In this document: in pieces, positions 11,541 to 23,473 of the stretch
Layout of the letters: every line of letters begins with the position of its first letter
How positions within the stretch are numbered: position 1 is the first letter of the stretch
Origin: Serpula lacrymans var. lacrymans S7.9
Taxonomy: Eukaryota > Basidiomycota > Agaricomycetes > Boletales > Serpulaceae
NCBI RefSeq assembly: GCF_000218685.1
Contig: NW_006763298.1
Coordinates: 1,894,869-1,958,868 of the forward strand
Direction of reading: 5' to 3'
Length of the DNA: 64,000 nt
Made by a program: the position numbers and the translations under genes
Notes under the pieces: model-generated
What the model saw: only the letters and a program-made list of their open reading frames with translations
Told to the model about the DNA's origin: nothing
The model's database searches: none

Positions 11541-13253
11541 TGATTCTGATGAAATGTGGGCGCGTCAATCTCAAAATAGCAATCCAAGAAAGGTTCATCT
11601 GATAACCGGACTCAGAATTCTCACCAGCCTTTTCATCTTCAAAACATACACTGAAAAAGTTTTGGCAGCACCCCACATTTATGTGGCTATCAGCATTCAG
11701 TAGGAAGTCTATTCCAACGTCTAACTCCTCCTTTTCTTTCTTAAATTTTTTATTACCTCCTGGCTTGACCTTCAAATGTTTTTCTTCAAGCACGTGCTTC
11801 AAAACTGTCCCATTAAACTCCGCTGTAAGTTGACACATGTGTGAATCTAACATTCCTTCTTCAGGTTGAGACTCATCATTACTTGTCTCCTCCTCAGCTG
11901 GCTCTACTACCTCCCTGTTTGATCCATGCAATGTCAAGGCAATTTGCTGGGCCGGTGCTTGTAGTAAGTTCCCTTTTCATTTTGTTTCTTTCTTGTTTCT
12001 GTGCTCATCTTTTTTCTTCCTCTCATTGTCAAGATATTCCTTTTCAGCAAAAAGTAGTGCTGTCCCCAACAGTGCTTTGTCCCGAACTTTCCCGGCCAAA
12101 TCTCTGCCACACCATGGGCAGCTTAGCCTTGTGGTGTACTCGCCATTGGATGGCCAAAAGGATGTCAGGAATATCCATTTCCTTTATAAGTAGTTGGTCA
12201 CTGTATACTGTAGGCCTTAAGACCAGTTACTGACCATACCAAATGAGTCTATTGTGCATAGGCCCCATGTGCTGCTGTCTAGCAAATGTTCATATTCTGT
12301 TTCTTTGAATATTGTTGCCATATCTGAATTAAACCACTTGATTTTTTCTTGCATATCAGGTGGTAGACGACCTTGAAGGAACTTGGCCACATTGATCAAG
12401 TCCTGGATATCATCAAAAAAACACTAGGAATTTAGGTGGATTTCCATCACCCTACTTCCAGCCATCTGGTACAAGGAATCCCAGGTCTGCAAAAGTATGG
12501 AGGGAGTGTTCAATTTTGCAAATACCAATTGCAATGTTTGGGCAGTCAGATGAGCGACAAGTAGTTGTGAGTTTATCTCCACACAGTTGTAGAAGCTTGC
12601 TGATGTTTTTTATAGCACTGGAGCTGAGTGTAGCAGATGTAATGACAAAAGGGACATTGGGTATAGTGTAGTGTAGTGATCAAAGTTCTTTGTATTCTGG
12701 TCAAAACTCACACCATTCTACTATACAGTGTGTCTCATCAAACACTACAGCAATGATTCGAGCACTAAAATGAACATCATGTAAGATTCTCTCAAATTCA
12801 CCTCCTGGCTTCATTATTTGTTCCGGGCTGATTATTACTGCTCTGTAGCTCATATTTTTGATTGCCTGACAAAGTCTTATCAATAATATCACAGATTTAA
12901 ATGATGGTAAACTTTACTCTAAAATTGCTGGCCATTGCAGTCTTTGAATTAATAGCTATAGTGGCTATCCCAGCTTTTGCTAGTGATTCAGCATTTTTTG
13001 TACCCAGAAGGTTGAGTGGTGTAACAATTATAAAGATTCCTTGTGGTCTGAACAGCAGTGGGATGAAGAACACCAAAGTTTTACCTGAACCTGTACCTGC
13101 TATCAATATAACATCTTTGTCTCCCTTTAAGATGGCTTGTCTGGCCTTGGCTTGCCAAAGGCATGGGTAAAGACCCAGCTTGTGACTAGTGATACTCCGG
13201 ATGTCCTCTAGTGGAGGAACAATAAGGGTGATCGGAGTGGTGCGAGAAGCCAT
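11541..13253 (-). pseudogene. RecQ-like DEAD/DEAH helicase, broken
   Basis: Reading the minus strand from 13253, a frame opens MASRTTPITLIVPPLEDIRS and contains Walker A as AGTGSGKT. A second block (12892-12701) contains SPEQIMKPGGEFE and the motif II variant VFDETHC. A third block near 12675-12470 has motif III as ITSATLSSSAIKN, then reaches an in-frame stop. A fourth (12399-12217) shows a RecQ-type GLCTIDSFGM segment and is reached only after a +1 shift in a T run near 12417. A further charged frame (11937-11541) runs into the inverted repeat at 11532. The stop, frameshift and fragmentation mark it as a pseudogene. Such helicases are commonly repeat-associated in mushrooms. Confidence 0.75.
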
Positions 13254-13806
13254 CAGCGTCTATTCTATCTGGGTGGTATACCTCCAATCACAAATGGCTG
13301 GATTAAAAATAATGAATTTGTGTGTGAATAAGTATTTGAGGGTACGGTGTCACTGTGGCAATGGATTGTTTACTGGTGTTATATGCCAGCCTCTATGGAG
13401 AGAGAGCAAGGGACGTTCAAATTTTCTGGCCATGTGATGTATTCTATTTTTATTTATTTTCATATGTCATCTCACATTAAACCTCTAGGATAAATCCCTC
13501 CTCTCTCAAAATAGAGACTGCTATTCCGCCGGTCCTGTGTCACCTGCCCCATATATGTGAATAAGACTGGAGTGAGAACATGAGGAATTCACAGTTGCAC
13601 CATCAATAACATTGCCCTCCGGGCACTCCTGGCCCCACGGCGAAAGTTATACCATCATTTGTATATATCATATGGTAAGAATGTGGTACGAAGGCTTGAG
13701 GTGTGAGACATTTGGAATAATGATGATTTTTAAATTACAAGTTTTGAAGTAATGCACACCATACAACTCAAAGTAGGCATGGTTATGGTTATTGTCATTG
13801 GGTCAA
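13254..13806. other. Gene-free stretch upstream of helicase pseudogene
   Basis: No gene recognised. The sequence is AT-rich with scattered pyrimidine runs and probably belongs to the same repeat block. Confidence 0.35.
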
Positions 13807-14094
13807 TCAAAAAACCAACCAAGGATTTCTACAGGACAGACCTTGCCAACACTCTTCTTCAAAATGCAACATGACACTCGGATCGTCAAAGGGGCACTGC
13901 AAGACGAATGGTTTGATTGCATTGGTTAGGTGTTCTCGAGACAACTCATTTTCATTCAAGTTCATTGGTGTTAATTGGAAGCAAGGGAAGTATGGGGTAT
14001 TGAGAGGTGCATACTGTTCCTGCACAAAAAGATGTGTGTCTGTGATACTATGTCTGTGGCGGTTCAATGAAAAGAGATGGCGCTCATGTGCCAA
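13807..14094 (-). CDS. Hypothetical ORF in repeat region
   Basis: A 95-residue minus-strand frame, rich in His, Phe and Pro, with a Cys-containing C-terminus (ECWQGLSCRNPWLVF). I do not recognise it. It lies between mobile-element debris and the aldo-keto reductase and may be a fragment of an element gene or a chance frame. Confidence 0.2.
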   Translation of the reverse strand: MAHERHLFSLNRHRHSITDTHLFVQEQYAPLNTPYFPCFQLTPMNLNENELSREHLTNAIKPFVLQCPFDDPSVMLHFEEECWQGLSCRNPWLVF

Positions 14095-14495
14095 GTGCGG
14101 ATGGTCAGGTACAAATCACCGGGGCCAAAAGTAGTGTAGTGTCAAAAGCTGGTTCTGAGACCTGGTAACCTACGGTACCAGGAATAGGTCAAGTGACTAC
14201 AGAAGTACAATGACATCAAGGGAAGAAATTACATCATGCTCCACTTGATTCTTTTTCTCTTCCATTTGGTTGCTCCTCTTCTACGGTTCAATGCACTCTC
14301 CTAATAGGTCAAGAACGTTGATGACGCTACGGCTGAACATGTAATCCTATTGTCGTTTGAGCCAACTATACGGAGATATAAAAAACGGCATTTTGAATAC
14401 AAAAGATCTCTTTGGGAGTTGCAACACTCGACCAAGATGGTCAAGTGTCAAATCACAAAACCTTGCCCTCTCAAATCTATCGAGGGTTTACGACG
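14095..14495. other. Gene-free stretch 3' of the aldo-keto reductase
   Basis: No gene or repeat recognised. It contains the 3' flank of the reductase, whose stop is at 14496-14498 on the minus strand. Confidence 0.4.
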
Positions 14496-15867
14496 TTAGG
14501 CGGTATCATAGATTGGGGTATCTTGATATTCCAGAGACATCAAATATTCGTTGTAACGATTCCCATGCGCGTCCTTCTCCGTGGATAACATTGCTTGACG
14601 GATCCTTTGTAAATCAATGAGATCAAGAGACAAACGAAGGGCCCCCATATTTTCCACGGCATAGTTAACGGTTTTCGTTCTATAAGCAGGGTGCTAAGTG
14701 TCAGCGCGAAAGATCGTAAGCATAAGGGATAGAATGTGCCAATTACCCTGGAATTGGGATAATATCATCTCCTTGTGCGAGTAACCAGGCAAGAGCAACT
14801 TGTCCTACAGTTGTGCCCTCGTCATACTTGGCTGCGATTGACTCTAGTACTTTCACCAGATTCAAGATACTAGGGAAGTTGGCTTCCGAATATTTAGGAA
14901 TGGTTCTAATAAAGTTGTCCTCGGGAACGTCCGCATATGATTTCTGTAGAGACAATACATAAACGTGTGGTTCAGGTAGCCACTGGAAGGTACATTAGGA
15001 CGTACATATCTTCCAGCTAGAATGCCTCGCGCAAGAGGGGAGTATGTCACGACGGCAACCCCAAGCTCACGAGCAGTTTCAAGTAACCCATTCTTTTCAA
15101 TATCAAAAATAAGAGGTGAATATCTGGAAGGGCGTGTCGATAATTCAGTTGAAATATGAGGAAAGAACATAAAAATAAAATAAGCGCACTCCACTTGGAT
15201 GGCAGCTATAGGATGAACAGCGTGTGCACGTCGGAGTGTGGCAGCAGAAGGTTCTGATAACCCAAGGTACTTGACTTTACCTTCCCTGTTGTACGAATTC
15301 AATTTGCTAGCATAGAAAATATGAATCATATAACTACTTGACAAGTTCCGCCATAGCACGAATGGTGTGCTCAATCGGCACAGTGGTGTCAACGCGATGA
15401 AGATAGAAAAGATCTATGCACGACACACCCAGCCTGGAGAGGGATTCTGCACAAGATTGTTTGGCATATTCTGGGTGTCCATCGACGGCAAATGTAGGTG
15501 TGATTCCAAATTTGGTAGCGAGAAAGATCTGAGAGCGCTTTCCAGTACGTTTGAACCAATTCCCTATCAGCTCTTCACTATCATTCTGAAATAGATGTAT
15601 GAGCGAGGAAAGTGTCCAATAGAGCACGGACTGACATAAATCCATGCAGTATCCCAGTGGGTGCAACCAAGTTCAAATAGACGGTCTAGGACCTACGCGA
15701 GTTACTTCAAGTGAGATGCCTGTGGTGCAAAGTTGAAAGCATACCGCGAAACGCTCTTCGTCGGTGTCAGCGGCTCCATAGTACAAACCAGCTATGCCCA
15801 TGGCACCATAACCAATGGCAGGCAGAGAGGCATCACCGATTTTGCGAGTAGGTATACCAGAAGACAT
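14496..15867 (-). CDS. Aldo-keto reductase
   Basis: NAD(P)H-dependent oxidoreductase of the aldo-keto reductase superfamily, probably cytosolic. A consistent seven-exon model, in coding order, is 15867-15745, 15692-15636, 15585-15338, 15285-15190, 15123-15006, 14943-14747 and 14679-14496, giving 340 aa, the usual length. Visible features are the N-terminal [23 protein letters not shown] (catalytic Asp and Tyr), FLATKFG (Lys), LFYLHRVD (His), [24 protein letters not shown] and the cofactor-binding IIPIPGTKTV. It is divergent from NRPS2 across a 540 bp shared promoter region, which supports a tailoring role in the NRPS cluster. The substrate cannot be told from sequence. All introns are GT-AG, 50-67 bp. 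Confidence 0.92.
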
Positions 15868-16407
15868 AGCAAAAGCGCGAGATGGGGCGACAATACAAAT
15901 GGTAAGTTTAAGTTAAGAGGCTAAGAGGCACTGATAGCACAATAAAGCAGACTTCAATTTCATCTATTACTAGTACTGGTGTCCGCAGTGCAGACTTGGA
16001 AGAATTGCCATTGCACAGGCCACGCTATTCGGCCGCGGCTATTAGAATCTGAGTCCGAACCGAGTTATTTTTCGTCTCTCCTGTTTTTCTTCTGATCTTC
16101 CATGATCTCAGCCGAACTATCTCTGAAACTAAGTATACTTACCCGTGTCTCAGTATGTTGTAGGTACGGCATCTGAGCAACGTCAGTCTGATCCACCGTA
16201 TCTCCCTATTTCTGTTCCGAGTCGTCTGCCAGTGACTCAGGATCCAAAGGTCAGCTCATTTCATGCTACGTAATTATTCGGTAGAAGAGAATAGGAGCAT
16301 CACGGGGGAAGTGTGGTTATGTGGTAATTAAAACATGTCGTAGATAGATGCCAGAATCCTTTCTCAGCACCTTAACCTGCAGGCTTCACCGTGACCAGCT
16401 CAATATT
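15868..16407. promoter_or_regulatory. Divergent promoter region, aldo-keto reductase / NRPS2
   Basis: A 540 bp interval between divergently transcribed genes. It contains TCCGAAC at 16054-16060 and TTCCGA at 16215-16220, plus a GC-rich TCGGCCGCGG near 16029. The TCCGAA word recurs in the P450 divergent promoter. Regulatory function is inferred, not shown. Confidence 0.45.
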
Positions 16408-19400
16408 ATGGACAGTCTTATCCATCGATTTCGTCAACACGTAGAGCTACGCCCCACCTCCGTCGCGGTCCAGGACGACTCCCTCACTCTCACTTTCCAG
16501 CAATTAGATATATGGTCCAATGTTCTTGCTCACAAAATTGCTTTGAGTTCAACAAGCCCATCGGAGAAAATTGCCATCTGCATCCCTCGTTCGACTCTCC
16601 TACTAGTATCCATTCTGGCAATTGTCAAGGCTGGATTTGCGTACGTACCTCTCGATCCATCCGCTCCTTTGGCTAGAGTCGAGGATCAAGTGTCCCAATG
16701 TGACCCTCAACTTCTGATAGTTGCCTCTGGGCTCACTGGCGACCACCTCTCTGAGGTTTTCAATCGTCCAATAGCCTTGGATATTGCTTCCATTGTTACC
16801 ACCTTATCTGTAAATGAACACGAACATCCCTTTTCACTTGCCACAAATATCGATAACACCGCTCTCCTCGCTGTTATCTTCACTTCAGGCAGCACTGGAA
16901 GACCAAAAGGAGTGCTCATCGAACACGTAAGTCTACTCTAAGTGGATAATATGTGTTCCAACTACTCACAATTTGCTTAGGCTAGCATGATTAATCTTGT
17001 GGATGGTCCTACCTTGGAAATCCGACCAGGTGATCGTGTCGCTCTGACAGCCAACCCCTCATTCGATGCTGCCTCCTTCGAGATCTGGAACAGCCTCGTT
17101 CATGGCGCAACCATCTTCATCTTGACAGCACACCTCGCAGATACAGACGCTGTTGCAGCCTTCTTTCGAGAAAAGCAGATTCAAAAGGCCTTTCTTCCTA
17201 CTGCCGTCTTTCATCGTCTATTTGGTGATGCCAATGTCGCGGCCTCCCTTAATGCCACGCTCCGCATGATCAACATTGGTGGGGAGAAGCTCAGTACTGC
17301 AGTCGCAAAGACATTCCTACGACATGCTCCTGATGTTCGTTTGAGAAACGGGTATGGTTCGACGGAGACAACAGTCTGTGCTACTGTTTTTGAAGTTACT
17401 CGAGAGGCTCTCCAATTTGACGACGATATCGATATGCCAATCCCCATTGGTTGTTCGATACCAAACACTCGATTTTTCCTCTTGGATGAGGACCTTCAGC
17501 CGGTGGACTTTGGACATGAAGGAGAGATATGCATCAGCGGAGCAGCACTCGCCCGTGGTTATCTCGACTCGCCCAAAGTTTCGTCTAGCAAGTTCAGTAA
17601 GTATCAGCAGTTTTGGATTAAAAAGCAATTAGACCCTGATTAAACTGCAGCTTCTGTGACGGGTCTCGAAGGATCAACTGAGATCACCAGAATATACCGA
17701 ACTGGCGATGTCGGCAAACTTGTGTCTTCTCCTAGCGGACCTATACTGGTCTACGTGGGCCGAAACGACAACCAAATCAAGATTCGTGGTCAGCGATTGG
17801 AACCTGGAGAGATTGAGGCTGTTCTGTGCAGCAAAAGCGACAGCGTCGGCGAAGCTGCAGTGATAGTAACTGAAGACGAGAAGATGATTGCTTTCGTGGT
17901 TAAGAAGAATATGCCTGATACTGGCGCTTCGAATGATGCAACGAAGTTGGCAGTGAATCAAGAGGCATGGGATGCTTTTCATGCTCAATACGACTGGGAA
18001 AACATCGATCCCTCGCGCATAGGTGCAGATTTCACGGGTTGGGTATGTTTATTTCTAGGGCGTTCTGAAACTATTACTGATCCATGTATTTGTTTCAAAT
18101 TTGCAGGTTAGTATGTATGATGGCGTTCAAATACCCCTACCAGCCATGGAAGACTGGCTTGCTGACACTCTGGAGGGAATTCCCGTGAAACCTGATGATT
18201 CGGTTCTTGAAATCGGCTGTGGGACCGGCATGATTTTATTTTCGATAGAATCTCGCTGCAAACATTATATCGGTATTGATATGTCTGGTCCCTCTTTGGC
18301 CTTTGTCCAATCTCAGATCGCACGTCGTGATCTTGCGAGTAAGGTGCAGACAATCCAAGGCATGGCAGACCAGCTGGCAGACTTCCTTCCGACTGAAACT
18401 CGAGTCGATATGGTCATCTTGAACAGCGTCGTCCAGTATTTCCCATCTCGAGACTACTTAGAAAATGTTTTACGTCACTGTGTGGACAAGCTGAACGATG
18501 GCGGTCGCATATTCCTCGGCGATCTTCGCGCCCTTGGCCTTGATATGCACCACGACTTAGCGCGATTACTTCACTGCGATCCCTCCCCTGACTTATCCGC
18601 TGCTGAGATAAAAGAACGACTCGGGTTATGGGAAAATCAACAGAACGAGTTCAAGACGAACCCATCGTTTTTCTTCCAGCTTCAAGAAAAACTTGGAGGT
18701 CGCATTTCACACGTCGAAATTCTTCCTAAGATGATGACCACTGAAAACGAGCTCAGTCAGTTTCGTTACCAAGTTATTCTTCATATCGGCCCTCAACCTA
18801 CCTCGGTTGCACCGACCCAATGGATCCAATACAGTACGATCTCAGGGTTAAAGCATTTGCTAGCCGTATGCAATGATCAAATCTTGGCGGTAGGCGACAT
18901 CCCAAATTCCTTCGTTTGCAGGCAAGAGGTGATGCTGCAACTGCTACGCAATGACAGGCCGCCGTTGACCGCATTAGAGTTGACTGAAGCTGCAGCCACT
19001 TCAGAATGGTGTTCCCAAGCTCTGTCGCCTCACGAAATTAGGTCTCTGGGTGCCCAGTACGGATGGCACGTCGCTCTCAGCTGGAAATCGTTAGGTGTCA
19101 CCCGCACTCTAGCAGCAGTATTTTCTCGCGATCCTACGATCAAGCCTAAATTTGGAGGCGAGAATCTGGACAGCCAACCAACTAACCAACCCGTCGATGC
19201 AAGCCCCGCTAAGTCTTCGTCAGACGATGATCGATTACTGGCTACCACGTTGCGAGAACTTTGCCGAAACCAACTCCCAAGTTACATGGTACCTGACCAT
19301 GTTCTCATCAAAGATGCTCTACCTTTGACGAGCAATGGGAAGGTAGATCGTAGATTACTCGCCCAGCGTAGCACATGGGCCCAGGACGTCGATTCTAATG

Positions 19401-21101
19401 ACCAAGTGGTCGGGGCGTGTCAGCCAATGGATGACACCCAGGCTCGAGTTCAGCTCTGTGTTGGTGAGGTTCTAGAAGTCGAATTTAATAAGGTTCGTAC
19501 TGCAATTTTGCCACTTCTAGTTATTCACTTATATCTCTTTTACCTATGGTCTTCACTAGATTCCTCTCGAAAAGGATTTCATAGAATTGGGCTTGCATTC
19601 GTTCCGCGCACCCAAACTTTTGGTAGCTCTGCGCTCCGAGTTTCAATTGGAAGTCTTACCTTATGCAACAGTTTACAAATATCCAAACGTTGCCGCTCTG
19701 AGCGCGCACTTGGATCAACAACTGATGTGCAAGTCGAATGGGAATGAAGGGTCAATCTCATCAATTCCAATAGGTTCCCGCAAACGTCGCCATGTTGAGT
19801 ACGATCAAGGTGCCCTGGACACGGTTTTGCAGGTCCGGGGTCTCAGCATGAGCGATGTGGATGACGTCTACGAAACCACTGGTATCCAGCGATTTTGTTT
19901 GAAAGATTCGAGGCCTAGCATTTACATGATACATCAACTCTACACTGCGCACACGGATGTCGACATTCTCATTCAGGCGTTAGACACGATCCTCTCGCGA
20001 CAAACCATCTTGCGTACCACTATGTTCGACAACAATAAACACCAGGTTGTCTTCCGATACTCCCCAAGTCTTCGAGACGAAATCATCAGCGTTCATGCAG
20101 CAGAAGATGCCCGAACCATCCAGGACGTTCTCAACGCTGGACATCACGTTTTCTCTCCGCCTGATAATCTGGTACATTTTGATGTCTATAAGACCACACC
20201 TGTTACCGTCCTGTATCACGTCCAGCACGCTCTTCTTGACGCTTGGAGTCGCACTTACTTCTTCACCGAAATCGAAAGTGTCATCGCTGGACTTCCTCTC
20301 CCCAAAGCTGTACCGTTCCGTAATTTCGTTGATTATGTAGTTGCAGAAAACCACCGCACTGCTTCTGCCACTTGGTTCGCCGATTACTACTCGAATTTAG
20401 ATGCAATCCCATTCCCCGCTTCCGGAGAGGCTTCATCTTTTACAACTTCCTCTGTACTTGGCCAAAATTTAGAACGCGAGGAACGTGTCCCAGATCTGAT
20501 GAAAATTCCTCAGGAGTATGGCATCCAATCAGCAACCCTTATGAAAATCGCAATGGCGATGGTCATGCGGAACGAGACCAAAAAAGACACCGTGGCGTTT
20601 GGACAGATTTATCTCTGCAGAAATGCAGCAGTTGAGGGCATTACACAGATATGTGGCCCAACCTTCAACTATCTGATCGACTCCGTCGATTTTCGGCCTG
20701 GTGAAACGGTGCTTGAGCTTCTCCGTCGTACCCAACTCATTCAACACGAAATGGTGGACAGGTCTTTCGTAGATCTCGATGCAGTACAAGATGCTGTCGA
20801 TGTGGATTTGGGGCCTTTCTTACGATTTTCATGGAGCTCGCGATCTGAAGAAGAACCGACCAGTGAAACCCTTTTGCAGGCTGGTCCACTAGGTTTGAAG
20901 AGCGACCTGGCAGTTGATTGGACAACTGTTATTGATAACGAGCAAGTGAAGATTCTGGTGGATTATGACCCGCTCTTTTCTGAGCGGATGGTAAGCTATA
21001 CAGATAAATTCTATAGGGCTGCCCGTTGGCTGGTTGCCAATATTGGAGCAAGCTGTTTAGATGATATGCACCTAGACGACAATGTCAAGGTCGTCGGTTG
21101 A
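16408..21101 (+). CDS. Single-module NRPS 2 (A with embedded methyltransferase, T, CT-like domain)
   Basis: Paralogue of NRPS1 with the same domain order and intron positions. Exons fit as 16408-16926, 16981-17596, 17651-18042, 18107-19492 and 19560-21101, giving 1484 aa. Visible motifs are TSGSTGRPKG, YRTGDVGKL, KIRGQRLEPGEIE, SAM motif VLEIGCGTGMILF, LPSYMVP, NGKVDR and the carrier ELGLHSF with Ser at about 985. The C-terminal domain reads QHALLDAWS at 1193-1201, keeping the second His and the Asp while the first His is Gln and the Gly is Ala. This resembles the HAxxD-type motif of fungal terminal CT domains. The binding-pocket residues differ from NRPS1, so the substrate may differ. An upstream in-frame ATG at 16348 is possible, but 16408 aligns with NRPS1. 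Confidence 0.93.
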
Positions 21102-21411
21102 AATCATGATCTGCTCTTTCACAAGTTCCGCCTGATATATGTTTGTACTGTATTTTGAAAAGCATGACAAGACAGTAATAATGTTCTGCAGACGGGAAAT
21201 GTCCTAAATAGCTGTATCATAAAAACACACCACAGACGAATGTTCCAATTGCACGAGTTTCATGTAAGTTAAGTTCTGGTAGGACGTAGTCACTGAATAA
21301 TAAAAGGCTTGCAAAGAAATGAAACGCCACATGATATCATGATACTAGTAAGAACCAAATATGAAGATTACGAAAAGCCAATCAACTACCAAGCAATGAA
21401 GCTCAATTACC
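21102..21411. other. Convergent intergenic region, NRPS2 / P450-A
   Basis: Short 3'-to-3' interval holding the downstream flanks of both genes. I see no further feature. Confidence 0.4.
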
Positions 21412-23473
21412 CTATATTCCCGCTGTCTTCTTATAGTGCAAGTAGCGACCCTCACCCTTGGGTGAGAAACGACGCGCATCGCTGTAATTGATCTCAGGAA
21501 TGCTGTGGAAGGTATTGTCATTCTTGTCAACGCGCGAATATTCGAATGAGGGAAGGAAAAGAGCTGTGGTGATTTTCAGGTGAAGCTTTGCACCCCGCAT
21601 ACCATGGCAAGGGTGTAGACCTGAAAACATGGCGATGAGTCCCAGAAGCGATACCTGAAGAGGCAGACGTCTACTCACCAGCACCCCAACCCAGATACGT
21701 CCATTGTGACCGCTCTCGATCTAGTTTCGTCGGATCAGCCCACCGTGCGGGGTCCCACTTCAACGGGTCAGGATAATTGTCAGGGTTGAGGTTCTCAGCT
21801 CCCATAGGGTACAACATGAAATCGCCACGCTTGACTCTCAGGCCATTTACTTCAATATCTTCGCCCAAATTGCGACGCATGGTAGGTACACTCATAGCCA
21901 TTCGAACCGTTTCAGTAATGATGGCTTCCATCACAGGCGACGAGCCTTCCCATGCATCCAAAGGGATTTGCGAAAGGCGAGCATACATAGGAACAGTAGA
22001 GTCCGTGCTGTATTCATTGAGCAGTGTTTGGAACTCTTCGCGGACCTTGGCGTCCCATTCACTAGTGGTAGTGATATTAGCAACGCAAAGCGAGCGAGCA
22101 AAAAAAACGAATAGCTACGGGTGAGTTTTGAGGTACATTAGGATCCAACACACGACTATACCACTAAAGATAACATCAGGTTAAGCAACTAGCGACAGAT
22201 TATGTGATAAAAAAGACTCACGTCGTATTAGTGCCAATAAAAATTGCCCACATCAGGAACTTTACCAATCCGACCAGCAAGGTAGGTGAGTGTCAGGACT
22301 AAGGAAGATATATGTCAACAAACTCACCGGGGCAATTTCATTAACGGTGTCACCCTGGTCCAGCATAAGTTGCACGGCATCATTTTCAGATCTTTGTTCA
22401 GCCTTCCTTTTGTTGATGGTATCAGCGAAGATTTCATAAAGTGCGCTAATAGCTTTGTCCCTGTTTTTTTTGGCACGGGATGGAATCCAAGGTACAACAG
22501 CATGAATAAAGCTGAACTCGTTTTCCGAGTTCCAGAAGAGCTCAGCAAGTTTCTCCACAGTAACGAGATCATCGGCGAGCTAAAACAATAGCTTCAAATT
22601 GAGAACGTCCATCGATCAAAATAAATAAAAATGTTACTTCGGTGGCACCTAATGTACGTATGGTCAGATGAAAGACGAGCTAGAACAATTGTAGGGTCAG
22701 ACGTCGAGTTAAATAAGAAGCATTAACTGTGCTTCATACATTGTAGACACTTGTGAACGGGTCGATGCGGCCAGATCGAGGCCATGAACTCATGTGAGTC
22801 TGTAGGTCGGAGAAAAGTTCAGGAATGACTACGTATAACACAGATTATTTATTGAAGCCAAGTTAAGTTCTAAGCAATTCAAAGTCACCTTTCTGGAGAC
22901 GATCTCGATGCAAAAGCATTTGGAGCCTTTTCAAGAAAAAGGCAGAGTACTTGTGATTGAACGAGCTTTGCTGAATTGCTACATCAAGACTAGAAGCCTT
23001 TTTGCGACATAGACAATCAGAATCTGCGACGAGAACAGAAAATATAAGAGAAGGCTGACTTGACCCCAAAGAACTTGGTAGCCCTCCGAGACACAAAAGG
23101 ACCTAGTTCCATAAAATATCTTTCGAGGTTGTTTCCCGGTGGCAATGATTATTTCTTGCTATACAAGATTAATTAATAAAAGTCAGTCATGCTAATGAAA
23201 AGCCCATACGCCGCGTATAAGAAATTTGGATGTATTTCCAGCACGGTTGGCCGAGATAGCCATGTTAAGGAAGTTTTCGCGTTGTGTGAAGAAAGACGGT
23301 GGTCCAATGAAAGGTATACCAGGAAGGTAATGGAAGCCATCAGATTTTCTCAACCAAGAGTACAAGACAGCGAGGAGTCCTACGGAGACGCTCACAGAGG
23401 TCCAGATGATTAAGCTCATACTAGGACCATTCTCTACGAAGTAGATGAAGGGGAACATGGTGAGACTGACCAT
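21412..23473 (-). CDS. Cytochrome P450 A
   Basis: Membrane-anchored heme monooxygenase, probably in the ER, spread over about ten exons. The N-terminus has a hydrophobic helix (IIWTSVSVSVGLLAVLYSWL) and a proline hinge YLPGIPFIGPP; the start may be 23473 or the internal ATG at 23419. Further in are FNHKYSAFFLKRLQMLLHR, IPELFSDLQTHMSSW, an I-helix core FLMWAIFIGTNTT (about 22240), ExxR as ITETVRM, a PERF-like DPARW and the heme loop WGAGLHPCHGMR spliced across 21620-21690. The first loop residue is Trp rather than the usual Phe. The region just after the hinge is hard to splice into a normal A-to-C helix section, so the N-terminal model is uncertain. It is divergent from P450-B over 336 bp. 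Confidence 0.85.

Noticed and set aside
8735..11545. Target-site duplication flanking the inverted-repeat element
   Set aside because: The left flank (GGCTATGC) and right flank (TGACATGG) show no convincing direct repeat at either of the plausible ends.
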